A DNA stretch of 64,000 bases, from positions 534,376 through 598,375 of the forward strand of contig NZ_FOYW01000001.1 in the NCBI RefSeq assembly GCF_900115285.1. Direction: 5' to 3'. Both the position numbers and the translations under genes were made by a program. Positions 1-8,184 of this stretch are shown in pieces. This DNA comes from Marinobacter daqiaonensis (GTDB lineage: Bacteria > Pseudomonadota > Gammaproteobacteria > Pseudomonadales > Oleiphilaceae). How positions within the stretch are numbered: position 1 is the first letter of the stretch; every line of letters starts with the position of its first letter. The notes under the pieces were generated by a model. The model had not been told where the DNA came from. It saw only the letters and a list, made by a program, of their open reading frames with translations, and did no database searches.

Positions 1-128
1 ACATCAACAAGGCGCCCCGCTGTCTGCAGTTCTTCACCAACGCCTATCAGGCCGCCACCGATAACGACGAACCGCTGTTCCGGCGCCGGGGTGAATTCCC
101 GGTAGCGGTGGCCGAAGAAACCGCCTGA
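1..128 (+). CDS. C-terminal end of an unrecognised protein (cut by window edge)
   Basis: An open frame enters from the left edge (first complete codon at base 3) and ends with TGA at 126-128. About 41 residues are visible, including the stretches NKAPRCLQFFTNAY and DNDEPLFRRRGEF. I do not recognise the family and assign no function. The frame is read as coding because it is followed at once by a strong terminator. The convergent gene on the other strand begins its 3' end only 70 bases further on. Confidence 0.5.
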   Translation, partial: INKAPRCLQFFTNAYQAATDNDEPLFRRRGEFPVAVAEETA

Positions 129-151
129 CGACTTGACCGCGACACCAGAAA

Positions 152-177
152 AGCAGGCCGGGGGGCCTGCTTTTTTT
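152..177 (+). terminator. Bidirectional intrinsic terminator
   Basis: An 8-bp perfect stem (AGCAGGCC at 152-159, GGCCTGCT at 164-171) with a GGGG loop is followed by seven T on the plus strand. On the minus strand it is followed by TTTTC. It sits between two convergent genes, so it can end both transcripts. Confidence 0.85.
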
Positions 178-198
178 GTTTACGTGGTTCTGGTCCGC

Positions 199-1194
199 CT
201 ACAGACTGTGGTCCAGCACGATCTTGCCGCTGGATTCACCCTTGAGGAAGGCCTGCAGTGCCTTGTCCAGGTCCTTGCGACCGATATCCCGGGCCGTAGC
301 CTCTGTCTTGGGGCAGGCCCACTCACCTGCCAGTTTCTGCCAGACGGCCTGCTTGTCCGCCAGAGGAATTTCAACCGAGTCCACACCAAGCAGGTTTACC
401 CCCCGCAGGATAAACGGCATGACCGTGGTCTCCAGCTTCGGGCCGGCTACCAGGCCACAGCAGGCAACGGAGCCACCAGGGTGAATCTGCTTCAGCAGTT
501 CAGCCAGGGGACCACCGCCGACGGTGTCCACAGCATTGGCGTAGGCCGGCTTCAGCATCGGTTTTTTCGACGTCTCGAGAGCGTCACGCCCCACCACATC
601 GGTGGCACCGAGTTCCTTGAGGGTATCGGCCTGATCTGCCTTGCCGCTTACCGCCACCACCTTGAAACCCTGCCCCGCCAGAATCTCCACAGCCACGCTA
701 CCGACGGCGCCGCTGGCGCCGGTCACGGCAACGGGCCCCTGATCCGGCACGGCACCCATGCGCAGTAACTTGGCCACACACAGTCCGGCGGTCAGACCAG
801 CCGTACCGTAGATCATCGCGGTCCGTGCGTCCCAGCCGGAGGGCATCTCAACACACCAGTCCGCCGGAACCCGGATGTACTCGCCAAAGCCGCCGTCGGT
901 GTTCATACCCAGGTCATAGCCGGTGACAATCACCTGCCGGCCAACCGCCGGACGTCCGTTGGATTCGACCACCTCACCGGCGGCATCGATACCCGGTGTA
1001 TGGGGGAAGTTACGGGTGACACCCTTGTTGCCGGAGGCAGACAGAGCGTCCTTGTAATTAAGGGACGAGTGGCTGACCCGGATCAGCACGTCGTTGTCGG
1101 GCAGGTCTTCAATACGGCGGGTTTCCTCGGCACCCTCGTACTTGCCGTCTTTCTCATGAACACGCCACGCCTTGAATTCGGTATCGGTTGTCAT
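199..1194 (-). CDS. acuI: AcuI/YhdH family NADPH-dependent acrylyl-CoA reductase / quinone oxidoreductase
   Basis: This is a zinc-free medium-chain dehydrogenase/reductase of 331 residues, the usual length for YhdH/AcuI. The N-terminal GroES-like domain includes SSLNYKDALSASG and HTPGIDAAGEV. The Rossmann half has the nucleotide-binding turn GASGAVGSVAVEIL near residue 155, and the C-terminus ends in SGKIVLDHSL, which is typical of the family. Family members reduce acryloyl-CoA to propionyl-CoA with NADPH, a step in DMSP breakdown and in detoxification of acrylate. The ATG has a GAGGAG ribosome site about 8 bases upstream. The gene lies directly downstream of sohB on the same strand (gap 21 bp), so the two may share a transcript. 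The family is secure. The physiological substrate here is inferred from the family only. Confidence 0.88.
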   Translation of the reverse strand: MTTDTEFKAWRVHEKDGKYEGAEETRRIEDLPDNDVLIRVSHSSLNYKDALSASGNKGVTRNFPHTPGIDAAGEVVESNGRPAVGRQVIVTGYDLGMNTDGGFGEYIRVPADWCVEMPSGWDARTAMIYGTAGLTAGLCVAKLLRMGAVPDQGPVAVTGASGAVGSVAVEILAGQGFKVVAVSGKADQADTLKELGATDVVGRDALETSKKPMLKPAYANAVDTVGGGPLAELLKQIHPGGSVACCGLVAGPKLETTVMPFILRGVNLLGVDSVEIPLADKQAVWQKLAGEWACPKTEATARDIGRKDLDKALQAFLKGESSGKIVLDHSL

Positions 1195-1215
1195 GGGGCT
1201 TCTCCTCGGTTGTCG

Positions 1216-2280
1216 TTATTGGATGTTCTGGTTCCGGAAGGAACCGACGATACGCCAGAAGGTGCTTTCTGCTGCGGTACTGGCCGCCAGTCCGAGTTTC
1301 TCCGGCAGGGTTCGTTTGCGCTCATAGGAGACCGTCACCACATCGGAACGGTCACAGGCCTCAATCAGGTACTCATCCGATGTTTTCAGTTCATCGATGA
1401 GCTTCATCTTGAGAGCCCGGGTACCAAACCAGATATCGCCGGTGGCCACCGCGTCGATATCCAGCTCCGGGCGCCGCTCACTGACGTAATCCTTGAACAG
1501 GTGATGAGTGTCCTCGAGATCTTCAAGGAACTTCTTCCGACCTTTCTCGGTATTCTCGCCAAACAGGGTCAGCGTTCGCTTGTGCTCCCCTGCCGTGAGG
1601 ATTTCATAGTCCACATCGTGTTTCTTCAGCACCCTGTGGAAATTGGGCAGCTGGGCCACCACACCAATAGACCCAAGCACCGCAAACGGTGATGCCACGA
1701 TGCGGTCCGCCACACAGGCCATCATGTAGCCGCCACTGGCCGCCACCTTGTCGACACAGGCAGTCAGGCGAATGCCCTTACTGCGCACGCGGTCGAGCTG
1801 CGCTGCAGCCAGGCCATAGGCATGGACCAGGCCACCACCACTTTCCAGGCGCACAACCACTTCGTCCCGACCAGGTTCCGCCACCGACAACACGGTGGTG
1901 ATGGCCTTGCGCAGAGTTTCATTGTCACTGGCCTTAATATCGCCGTCGAAGTCCACCACGAAGGTCCGGGGCCGCTTTTTGTCGGCGTCGCTGTCTTTAT
2001 CCCCTTGATCTTTTGCGGATTTTTTTCTTGCCTTGGCCGCTTTCTTCAAGGCTTTTTTCCAGGCCTTGCGCTGCTCCGGCGGTACCATGCGACTCTCGAT
2101 GGTTTCCTTGAGGTGACGGTACTTCTCGTTGAGACGGCGAACCGTCAACTCACCCTCGTCATCCTCGCCATGACGGCTGCGCTGGATGGCTGAGCCAGCC
2201 ACGGCAATCAGGACCACGGCGGCCACGACAAACGTCAGGGTTTTCGCGAGGAAAAGACCGTATTCAGAAAGAAGTTCCAA
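1216..2280 (-). CDS. sohB: Inner-membrane Ser-Lys peptidase SohB
   Basis: A member of peptidase family S49 (SppA/SohB), anchored in the inner membrane with its active site in the periplasm. I place the start at a TTG codon (2278-2280). It has GGAG six bases upstream, and translation from it begins MELLSEYGLFLAK, the way known SohB proteins begin. This gives 354 residues; an upstream in-frame start would add 19. Visible elements are one membrane helix (about residues 12-30), a lysine-rich linker (about 70-105), the nucleophile motif AASGGYMM (Ser about 182) and a candidate general-base lysine in GEHKRTLT (about 234). The linker before the catalytic domain is strongly basic. SohB is described in E. 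coli as a multicopy suppressor of an htrA mutant; its natural substrates are unclear. Confidence 0.85.
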   Translation of the reverse strand: MELLSEYGLFLAKTLTFVVAAVVLIAVAGSAIQRSRHGEDDEGELTVRRLNEKYRHLKETIESRMVPPEQRKAWKKALKKAAKARKKSAKDQGDKDSDADKKRPRTFVVDFDGDIKASDNETLRKAITTVLSVAEPGRDEVVVRLESGGGLVHAYGLAAAQLDRVRSKGIRLTACVDKVAASGGYMMACVADRIVASPFAVLGSIGVVAQLPNFHRVLKKHDVDYEILTAGEHKRTLTLFGENTEKGRKKFLEDLEDTHHLFKDYVSERRPELDIDAVATGDIWFGTRALKMKLIDELKTSDEYLIEACDRSDVVTVSYERKRTLPEKLGLAASTAAESTFWRIVGSFRNQNIQ

Positions 2281-2434
2281 TGCATGCTCCACTTTTGTCA
2301 GAAAAAGGCCATCAGGTCCGGCGTCCGGAGAAACCAAACGGCAGAGAACTCAGCCATAAACCCCTGATTGTAACCGAGGCCCTTTCTCGTACAACCATGA
2401 TCGCTGAAAATAGAAGAGGTTGGAGGAAAAACTC

Positions 2435-2452
2435 ATCAAACGATCGTTTGAT
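2435..2452. promoter_or_regulatory. PsrA-type operator (TetR-family, fatty-acid-responsive) palindrome
   Basis: ATCAAACGATCGTTTGAT is an 18-bp perfect palindrome. Its core CAAAC-GATC-GTTTG matches the published PsrA box of pseudomonads, (G/C)AAAC-N2-4-GTTT(G/C). It ends 6 bp before the -35 hexamer of the promoter at 2459-2487, a position where a bound repressor could act. PsrA answers to long-chain fatty acids, and the gene downstream encodes an SCP-2 lipid carrier, so the pairing makes functional sense. The match is seen in the sequence. Binding is inferred. Confidence 0.6.
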
Positions 2453-2458
2453 TTTTTC

Positions 2459-2487
2459 TTGACACGATTATGGGCTCCCCCTAAAGT
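2459..2487 (+). promoter_or_regulatory. Sigma-70 promoter for the SCP-2 gene
   Basis: TTGACA (2459-2464) is a perfect -35 hexamer. After a 17-bp spacer comes TAAAGT (2482-2487), which matches four of six -10 positions. The start would be near 2494, giving an untranslated leader of about 108 bases. Confidence 0.55.
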
Positions 2488-2602
2488 CGGATAGAACCGG
2501 CAGGTCCAGAGGCCCAACAGAACCATTGGAATGATACCTGCTGATTGCAGCGCTTGACGCGATTTCCAGAACCACAGCACTCGTCACACAAAGGGAAAAA
2601 TA

Positions 2603-2917
2603 ATGTCCGTAGCCCAGGTATTCGAGAAATTCGAACAGAACTTCAACGCCGACGCCGCAAAAGGCATGGATCTGGTATTCCAGTTCAACATTGAAGATGA
2701 TCAGAACTACCACATCATCATCAACGATGGGACCTGCAAGGTTGTTGAAGGTGATCATGATGACCCTTCGGTTACCCTGATTATGGACTCCAACACTCTC
2801 AAAGGCATCGTGTCCGGCGAGACCGACGGAATGCAGGCCTTCATGTCCGGCCAGCTCCGTGCCGAGGGCGACATGATGCTGGCCACCAAGCTCGGACAGC
2901 TGTTCACCCTGCGCTGA
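2603..2917 (+). CDS. SCP-2 sterol-carrier domain protein
   Basis: A small cytosolic protein of 104 residues that is entirely one SCP-2 (sterol carrier protein 2) fold. It has the amphipathic N-terminus VAQVFEKFEQNFNADAAKG, the central beta strands with DPSVTLIMDSNTLKGIVSG, and the C-terminal DGMQAFMSGQLRAEGDMMLATKLGQLF. Such proteins bind fatty acyl chains or other lipids in a hydrophobic tunnel; in bacteria the ligand is usually unknown. The ATG is preceded by a modest AAGGGA site. The gene stands alone between its own promoter with a PsrA-type box and a strong terminator, so it is probably monocistronic and lipid-regulated. Confidence 0.85.
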   Translation: MSVAQVFEKFEQNFNADAAKGMDLVFQFNIEDDQNYHIIINDGTCKVVEGDHDDPSVTLIMDSNTLKGIVSGETDGMQAFMSGQLRAEGDMMLATKLGQLFTLR

Positions 2918-2936
2918 GAACCGGCGTCAGCCCATC

Positions 2937-2966
2937 AAAAAAGGCATCCCCATGGATGCCTTTTTT
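2937..2966 (+). terminator. Bidirectional intrinsic terminator (SCP-2 gene / fimL)
   Basis: The stem AAAAAAGGCATCC (2937-2949) pairs with GGATGCCTTTTTT (2954-2966) around a 4-base loop. There are six T after the stem on each strand. It separates the convergent SCP-2 gene and fimL. Confidence 0.9.
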
Positions 2967-3061
2967 ATTTACCGACAGGCCTGAATCGTCAGCGGCCTGC
3001 CATGGCCCGGCCAATCAACAGACGGGATACCTGCAGACCTTTTTCACAAGCCCGTGCACTG

Positions 3062-4771
3062 TCAGAGACCGGCATCGTCAAGGGAGGTTTCCGCCAGCCT
3101 CAGGAGATCCGGATTACGGTCATCCCGCGTGCCGATACTTTCAATGTAATACTCCAATGACGTCAGGGCGTCCGCAAGGGATTCCAGCACCGCCCCACTC
3201 GGGGGTGTTTTCACGTCCAGCAGCCTCTCCTGGATCGACCGGGCCACACGCTCCATTACATCCGCCGCATCCGGGTCACCAATCAGTAGAAGACCGCCCC
3301 ATATACTGTGCAGGGTGTGGGGAAGATTGGCCAGGTGCAACTTGTCGTAGTCCGATTCCACAAATGCCGTGATGGCCCGTTTGGCCAGGGTGAGCGCACC
3401 ACGGGCCTCATCCCCCACGACAATGGTCGCCTCGCGCAGATAGAGGGATTCCTCACGGGCATTGGGGCGGGCAATGGCCAGGGCATCGGTTTCCGATGTA
3501 ATGCCCCGGGAAACCAGTTGCTGTACCGCGTTCTCGATACCAAGAACCGCGTCCGCCAGGGAGTAGAGTTCGTCCTCGGCCGGCAGGGTGCCGGCGTGCT
3601 CCCACGTTCTCAGGCGGTCGGCCTCGGACCGGGCGACATCCCCCAGGCGATGAAGGTCGAGCATATTGAGGGTGTTACCCAGGCGTATCAGGGAGTCGGC
3701 AATCGTGGCCAGTTCACTCAGGTCCGGTTCGATACCCCGCTCAATGATGTCGAGCCGGTCCTTGAGCTGATTCAGTTCCTCCTGCAGGGCCTTGGACAGG
3801 GACTTGAGGACGTCGGCACCGGGGCCGTACAGACGCTTGCGGTGGGCTTCCATCATCGACTCAGGATAGCCCGAAGGCGCCAGCCGCCAGGCTGAAAGTA
3901 TACGCTGGACTTCCTCGTTTGCTGAGCCGCTCCGGTACAGCAGGTATACCAGCTCGCGGATGACCTCGTCCTCCACGCTGCGCCGGGCAGCGGTTCGGCC
4001 GACATAGACCATGTCACGGCTGTACCGCTCGATTTGCATCAGCAGGCGCTTGCGGGACTGGCTGAATCCCATGGCACGATCGATCATGGCTTCCGCCACC
4101 ACAGCCAGCAGGCACCACAGCTGTTTCAGCTGCCCGTCCCCGCACAGTCTGGCAAAGCCCCGGGCGGCGCGGGCAATCAGCTTCTTGCTGACCACCTCGT
4201 TACGGTCGCGGATGATCCCGACAAGAGCCACCTGAAGCATCAGCCGCATACGCCGGGCGTAATTCTCGAAATCTTCCTCGGAAAGATCCATGGGCCTGAG
4301 GGAAAGGCCGGAACAGAAATCCGGGCGCGAGGTTACATCCAGCTTGAAGAAATGGGATTCCGGGTGGGCCGGCTCTTTCCTGGCCACCCGCAATTCATTG
4401 ATTATGGGCAACAGCAGTTCCGGGTGGTCTTCCCGCTGCTGATGATAATATTCCACGTAACGGCGCAGAATGAAGAGAGCGCTGCTCAGGGCGGTAAGAA
4501 GAATGTTCTTGTCGTCGCTGGCGCCTACAGGTACATCGTTGGCGACCATGACCGCTTCCTTGCACAGGAGGGTGCCGCCGCGCAGTTCCACCAGCACAAA
4601 GATGCCCCGCAGCTGATTGAGGTAATCAACACAGTTCTGCAGGTCTTCACCGCTTTCACGGTTCTCCTGGAAGCGCTCGAGACTGGATTCCGCATTTCGG
4701 ATGGTCTGCTCAATCTCGCTCTTGACCAGTTCAAAGGACTGGGATTTCGTCGCAAGTGACGACTGAATCAT
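3062..4771 (-). CDS. fimL: FimL-like type IV pilus / cAMP regulatory protein
   Basis: A 569-residue helical cytosolic protein that resembles FimL of Pseudomonas, which is related to the N-terminus of the hybrid kinase ChpA. FimL-type proteins look like histidine phosphotransfer domains without the phosphorylated histidine. They are needed for type IV pilus twitching and for normal cAMP/Vfr signalling. Supporting features are the helical N-terminal repeat (SEIEQTIRNAESSLERFQEN), ELRGGTLLCKEA, and a C-terminal Hpt-like segment with LPHTLHSIWGGLLLIG. The position beside dnaQ-rnhA-yafS-gloB-mltD agrees with the Pseudomonas arrangement. The gene is preceded by a long structured leader. Assignment rests on recalled family character and context, so the name is likely but not proven. 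Confidence 0.7.
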   Translation of the reverse strand: MIQSSLATKSQSFELVKSEIEQTIRNAESSLERFQENRESGEDLQNCVDYLNQLRGIFVLVELRGGTLLCKEAVMVANDVPVGASDDKNILLTALSSALFILRRYVEYYHQQREDHPELLLPIINELRVARKEPAHPESHFFKLDVTSRPDFCSGLSLRPMDLSEEDFENYARRMRLMLQVALVGIIRDRNEVVSKKLIARAARGFARLCGDGQLKQLWCLLAVVAEAMIDRAMGFSQSRKRLLMQIERYSRDMVYVGRTAARRSVEDEVIRELVYLLYRSGSANEEVQRILSAWRLAPSGYPESMMEAHRKRLYGPGADVLKSLSKALQEELNQLKDRLDIIERGIEPDLSELATIADSLIRLGNTLNMLDLHRLGDVARSEADRLRTWEHAGTLPAEDELYSLADAVLGIENAVQQLVSRGITSETDALAIARPNAREESLYLREATIVVGDEARGALTLAKRAITAFVESDYDKLHLANLPHTLHSIWGGLLLIGDPDAADVMERVARSIQERLLDVKTPPSGAVLESLADALTSLEYYIESIGTRDDRNPDLLRLAETSLDDAGL

Positions 4772-4961
4772 AAACTGACGCTTCCTGTCTCAGCTCTGCC
4801 TGCGCAGGTACCGCTCAACTGACCAGTACTCCTGCACAGGCGTGGCCTGAACAGGGATTGCCCGGCTAAAGCCAGGCCACCGGCATCCTGTTATAACGGA
4901 TACTGCTTGGTCGGGTGCGGTCACATTCGGTGTGCCCACGCCAACGGTTGCCGTAATTCAA

Positions 4962-5029
4962 GGACCGGAAATCATCGCAATCGTCGGAGATATCCACGGG
5001 ATATTCCCAATATTTTCCGACTCCGGTCC
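4962..5029 (-). promoter_or_regulatory. Nested hairpin in the predicted fimL 5' leader
   Basis: On the minus strand the RNA would read GGACCGGA, then GTCGGA, a 27-base loop region, TCCGAC, a 13-base bulge, then TCCGGTCC. The outer arms (8 bp, 5022-5029 with 4962-4969) and inner arms (6 bp, 5016-5021 with 4983-4988) are perfect. The predicted transcription start (about 5027) falls at the 5' end of the outer arm. No T tract follows, so it does not look like a terminator. The function is unknown. Confidence 0.45.
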
Positions 5030-5033
5030 ATTA

Positions 5034-5061
5034 CTTATAACACAAAAGGCAGCCCGCTCAA
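5034..5061 (-). promoter_or_regulatory. Candidate fimL promoter
   Basis: On the minus strand, TTGAGC (5056-5061) and TATAAG (5034-5039) are separated by 16 bp. Nine of twelve consensus positions match. The leader would be about 255 bases. Confidence 0.45.
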
Positions 5062-5146
5062 GCGACTGGGGCAGGAACTTTCGAGATATCCTAAACAGTT
5101 CTCAGTTCTGTCATTACACGCGACAATAGGACTTGCCAGACGGATT

Positions 5147-5851
5147 TTACGACGTGGCACCGCGCCACACCGACGCCCCGGCAGCCTTTTCCACCAGGTC
5201 CAGGAACTCATCGTGAGCCGAGGTTTCCTCGGCCGTGGCACGCACGACTTTCAGGGCCGGCCGATCGGCAGGCAGACGCCGGATAGCCAGGCTGCCCTCT
5301 TCGCCGTCTCCGCTGGCATCCAGAGAAAGAGCGGTCTGGCCGCCGGTGAGCAGGAGGAAGACGTCCGCAAGGATTTCCGCGTCCAGCAGGGCGCCGTGAA
5401 GCTCCCGGTTGCTGTTGTCCACTCCGTAGCGTTTGCACAGGGCGTCCAGGTTATTCTTCTGGCCCGGGTGTTTGCGACGGGCGATGGCAAGGGAGTCCAG
5501 GACCCCGCAGTGCTCCACAACCTTGCGCACGGGTTTGAGCCGGGCGAATTCCGAATCCATGAAGCCGACGTCGAACGCCGCGTTATGGATGACCAGTTCA
5601 GCGCCATCAATAAACGCCAGAAATTCATTGGCAATCTCGGCGAAGCGTGGCTTGTCCGCCAGAAACTCGTTGGTGATGCCGTGGATGGAGATGGCCTCTT
5701 CCTCCACTTCACGCTCCGGATTGATGTAGACGTGGTAATGGCGCCCCGTGGGCTGCCGCTCCATCAGTTCGACACAGCCAATCTCGATGATCCGGTGGCC
5801 TTCTGCGGGGTCGATACCGGTGGTTTCGGTATCCAGTACGATCTGTCTCAT
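5147..5851 (-). CDS. dnaQ: DNA polymerase III epsilon subunit (proofreading exonuclease)
   Basis: The 3'-5' proofreading subunit of the replicase core, 234 residues. The DEDDh exonuclease motifs are visible: Exo I VLDTETTGI (Asp7, Glu9), Exo II in VIHNAAFDVGFMD, and Exo III HGALLDAEILADVF with the catalytic His and Asp. The C-terminal tail that binds the polymerase alpha subunit is shorter and divergent, as usual in this group. The gene follows rnhA on the same strand with a 41-bp gap. In E. coli the two are adjacent but divergent, so here they are more likely co-transcribed. Confidence 0.95.
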   Translation of the reverse strand: MRQIVLDTETTGIDPAEGHRIIEIGCVELMERQPTGRHYHVYINPEREVEEEAISIHGITNEFLADKPRFAEIANEFLAFIDGAELVIHNAAFDVGFMDSEFARLKPVRKVVEHCGVLDSLAIARRKHPGQKNNLDALCKRYGVDNSNRELHGALLDAEILADVFLLLTGGQTALSLDASGDGEEGSLAIRRLPADRPALKVVRATAEETSAHDEFLDLVEKAAGASVWRGATS

Positions 5852-5892
5852 GGGTTACCCGTTCTCCATTGCCCCCAGGGGGCCTGTTCACG

Positions 5893-6330
5893 TCACTTCT
5901 GCTGTTCGATACCGCGATTGGCCAGCTCGTCCGCCAGCTCGTTATCCGGTATGCCTGAATGCCCCTTGACCCAGTGCCAGCGAACCGTATGCCGGCTGAC
6001 CTCCTGGTCCAGTAGCCGCCACAGATCCTCATTCTTGACCGGTTTACGGGCAGCGGTTTTCCAGCCATTGAGTTTCCAGCCGGTAAGCCACTCGGTAATG
6101 CCCTTGCGGACATACTGGGAGTCCGTGTAGAGATCCACGTCGCAGGCCCGGTTGAGGGCACGCAGACCCTGTATCGCCGCCATCAGCTCCATCCGGTTAT
6201 TGGTGGTATCCGGCTCGCCTCCATAAAGCTCCTTGAACGAGTCTCCGTACCGGAGTACGGCGCCCCAGCCTCCCGGCCCGGGATTGCCCTTACAGGCGCC
6301 GTCGGTATAGACAATTACACTTCGGGTCAT
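5893..6330 (-). CDS. rnhA: Ribonuclease HI
   Basis: Cleaves the RNA strand of RNA-DNA hybrids in the cytosol. The 145-residue protein has all the active-site residues: Asp10 ([11 protein letters not shown]), Glu48 ([10 protein letters not shown]), Asp70 (LYTDSQYV), His124 (VKGHSG) and Asp134 (NELADELA). The basic handle ([17 protein letters not shown]) is also present. It lies between the YafS-like methyltransferase gene (gap 14 bp) and dnaQ (gap 41 bp), all on the minus strand, which suggests a three-gene transcript starting in the gloB divergent spacer. Confidence 0.95.
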   Translation of the reverse strand: MTRSVIVYTDGACKGNPGPGGWGAVLRYGDSFKELYGGEPDTTNNRMELMAAIQGLRALNRACDVDLYTDSQYVRKGITEWLTGWKLNGWKTAARKPVKNEDLWRLLDQEVSRHTVRWHWVKGHSGIPDNELADELANRGIEQQK

Positions 6331-6344
6331 GGGTGGTACCGTGT

Positions 6345-7187
6345 TTATGATGCATCGGAACGTCGCCCGTGTGCTGCTGATTCACGACACTGACGAGTGG
6401 CGCCGAGTGTACCGGGACTTGGCAATGGAATCACCTTGGCACGACGCCAGGCTCTCCGGCGGGCGATGGGCGAACAGACCCGCTTGGTGGCGCGAATGCA
6501 ATAATAGGCCCCAACGGGCAACAGTCCCTGGGTACCGGCGTACTCCAGGGGACTCCGTCGCTCGAGGAACGCCTCGCTCTGTACCGGAAGCCGGAAGAAG
6601 TAGCTGCCACGCTGCTCCAGCGAACAGTCCAGCAGACTCAACCAGTCTTCCATCCTTGAGCGCAGTATGAACCGGCCGCCCCAGGGCCCCTGGCGCTGAC
6701 GACTGATGAGTCTGCGCAATCCCCAGGAACTGACCGGATTGAAGCCCAGCACCAGCAGCTGCCCGCCGCCGCGAAGCACACGGACGGATTCCCGCAATAC
6801 CTGATGGGGCCAGGCAGAAAAGTCGGCGCTGTGATGGAGAATCACCAGATCGACGGAATCCGACGGAAACGGCAGCTCGTCCGGGTCACAGACCACGACG
6901 CCGGGGGGCAGGTCCGGCCGCCAGTAGGGGGTGGCCAGAATGTGCTGGGTAAAGTCGGTGTCCGCTGCCAGCGGTAACCGGTGGCTGAGGCCGATATGCA
7001 GCTGCCTGGCACCACCAAGCTCCGCCACCTGGGTGCTGACACAGGCTTTCTGGTCCATCAGTAGCGCCTGGCCCAGGGGCGACTGGAACCAGGCCTCGAA
7101 GCTCCTGTGACTGGCACGGAAATCCCGGGGCCGGCGCCGAAGACCCCGGGCAAGTCCTGCCCACCAATGACGTTCTGGTCCTGCCAT
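6345..7187 (-). CDS. YafS-like class I SAM-dependent methyltransferase
   Basis: A methyltransferase-domain protein of 280 residues in the gloB-yafS-rnhA-dnaQ arrangement known from E. coli and Pseudomonas. An open frame extends upstream, but I start at the ATG at 7185-7187 because AGGAGG lies nine bases before it and translation begins [15 protein letters not shown]. Visible elements are the acceptor-like segment near residue 100 ([23 protein letters not shown]) and a downstream [17 protein letters not shown] strand typical of UbiE/YafS-type folds. The C-terminus is arginine-rich. The substrate is not known for this family. The start lies only 106 bp from the divergent gloB start, so the two share a promoter region. 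Confidence 0.8.
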   Translation of the reverse strand: MAGPERHWWAGLARGLRRRPRDFRASHRSFEAWFQSPLGQALLMDQKACVSTQVAELGGARQLHIGLSHRLPLAADTDFTQHILATPYWRPDLPPGVVVCDPDELPFPSDSVDLVILHHSADFSAWPHQVLRESVRVLRGGGQLLVLGFNPVSSWGLRRLISRQRQGPWGGRFILRSRMEDWLSLLDCSLEQRGSYFFRLPVQSEAFLERRSPLEYAGTQGLLPVGAYYCIRATKRVCSPIARRRAWRRAKVIPLPSPGTLGATRQCRESAAHGRRSDAS

Positions 7188-7293
7188 GTTGCCAAGCCTC
7201 CTGTTATGCCGGCTGAAACCACTTCCTTGGGCACATCCGTTCAATTCATCTATGATAACAGGCACGAATTCAGTCCTGAAACCGGGGGTACCC

Positions 7294-8088
7294 ATGCTCA
7301 ACATTACGCCACTACGGGCCTTTTCAGATAACTATATCTGGTGCCTGGCGAACACAGACTCTGGTAAAGCCCTGGTGGTCGACCCGGGAGAGGCCGAACC
7401 GGTTCTCCGGTTCCTTGAGCAGAAAGGCCTGACACTCGACACTATTCTCATCACCCACCATCACCCTGACCATACCGGCGGCGTGGCCAGGCTGCGGGAG
7501 CAACTGCAGCCAAAACGGGTGGTCGGCCCCGCCGACTCGCCCTTCACCGATACCACGGACACGGTTCACGCCGGCGATGAAGTGGTCTGGGAGAGCCTGA
7601 CCTTCGATGTTCTGGCAACTCCTGGCCACACCCTGGACCATATCGCCTACTATGCGGACACCCGGGTCGAGGGCCAGAGGGTGCTGTTCTGTGGCGACAC
7701 TCTCTTTGCCTGCGGTTGCGGGCGCCTGTTCGAGGGCACCGCTGGCCAGATGGTCGAATCCCTGGGGGGACTGCGGACCCTGCCGGACGATACCGCCGTC
7801 TATTGTGCCCACGAGTACACCCTGGCCAATCTTCGTTTCGCCCGAAGCTGGCTGCCCGATGACCCCGCCCTGAAAGCCTTCGAGGATTACTGCCGCGAGC
7901 GGCGGGAAATGGACCAGCCCACGGTGCCGGTGACCCTCGGCGACGAAAAAATCCGGAATCCTTTCCTGCGCTGGGACGACCCGGTGGTCATCGAAGCCGC
8001 CGACCGGTATGGCAGACAGGAAGGCCTGAAAACCGACAGTGATACCGGGGTATTTGCGGCAGTGCGTCACGGCAAGGATCACTTCTGA
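7294..8088 (+). CDS. gloB: Hydroxyacylglutathione hydrolase (glyoxalase II)
   Basis: Hydrolyses S-lactoylglutathione to D-lactate and glutathione, the second step of methylglyoxal removal in the cytosol. It is a metallo-beta-lactamase fold of 264 residues with the binuclear metal motif [10 protein letters not shown] (His55, His57, Asp59, His60), [10 protein letters not shown], the bridging Asp in [18 protein letters not shown], and [13 protein letters not shown]. The C-terminal glutathione-binding end [12 protein letters not shown] is present. I use the ATG at 7294, preceded by a GGGGG run, because the family starts at [23 protein letters not shown] hexamer at 7251-7256 may be its -10. Confidence 0.95.
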   Translation: MLNITPLRAFSDNYIWCLANTDSGKALVVDPGEAEPVLRFLEQKGLTLDTILITHHHPDHTGGVARLREQLQPKRVVGPADSPFTDTTDTVHAGDEVVWESLTFDVLATPGHTLDHIAYYADTRVEGQRVLFCGDTLFACGCGRLFEGTAGQMVESLGGLRTLPDDTAVYCAHEYTLANLRFARSWLPDDPALKAFEDYCRERREMDQPTVPVTLGDEKIRNPFLRWDDPVVIEAADRYGRQEGLKTDSDTGVFAAVRHGKDHF

Positions 8089-8111
8089 CGGGTACAATGG
8101 ACGTTGCAACC

Positions 8112-8168
8112 GGATGGCGTGCGGGTCGGTCCCTGCAAGAGGTCGCGACCCCCTCTGCCTTGCCATCC
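8112..8168. repeat. Nested inverted repeat between gloB and mltD
   Basis: The outer arms GGATGGC (8112-8118) and GCCATCC (8162-8168) enclose the inner arms GGGTCG (8123-8128) and CGACCC (8146-8151). No T tract follows. It lies after the gloB stop and just before the mltD promoter. It may be a weak terminator or an RNA end-protecting structure. Confidence 0.35.
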
Positions 8169-8184
8169 CGTAACGCGTGTTTCA

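Larger units (their letters stand above)
2281..2602. other. Intergenic region between divergent sohB and the SCP-2 gene
   Basis: This 322-bp divergent spacer holds the sohB ribosome site at its left end. An AT-rich stretch around 2400-2490 contains an 18-bp perfect palindrome and a good sigma-70 promoter facing right, both listed separately. No convincing small gene or RNA gene was found in the rest. Confidence 0.6.
4772..5146. other. 375-bp spacer between fimL and dnaQ with fimL leader
   Basis: No tRNA was found here, although E. coli carries tRNA-Asp after dnaQ. The spacer holds a candidate minus-strand promoter (5034-5061) and a nested inverted repeat (4962-5029) that would form the 5' end of the fimL transcript. 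The remaining 190 bases to the fimL start show no recognised element. Confidence 0.55.

Noticed and set aside
4772..5146. tRNA-Asp gene after dnaQ, as in E. coli
   Set aside because: No T-loop GTTCRA, acceptor stem pairing or anticodon arm was found on either strand.
4907..6130. A 407-codon plus-strand frame across the fimL/dnaQ spacer, dnaQ and part of rnhA
   Set aside because: It runs antisense to dnaQ and rnhA, both certain genes, and its product is low in recognisable structure.
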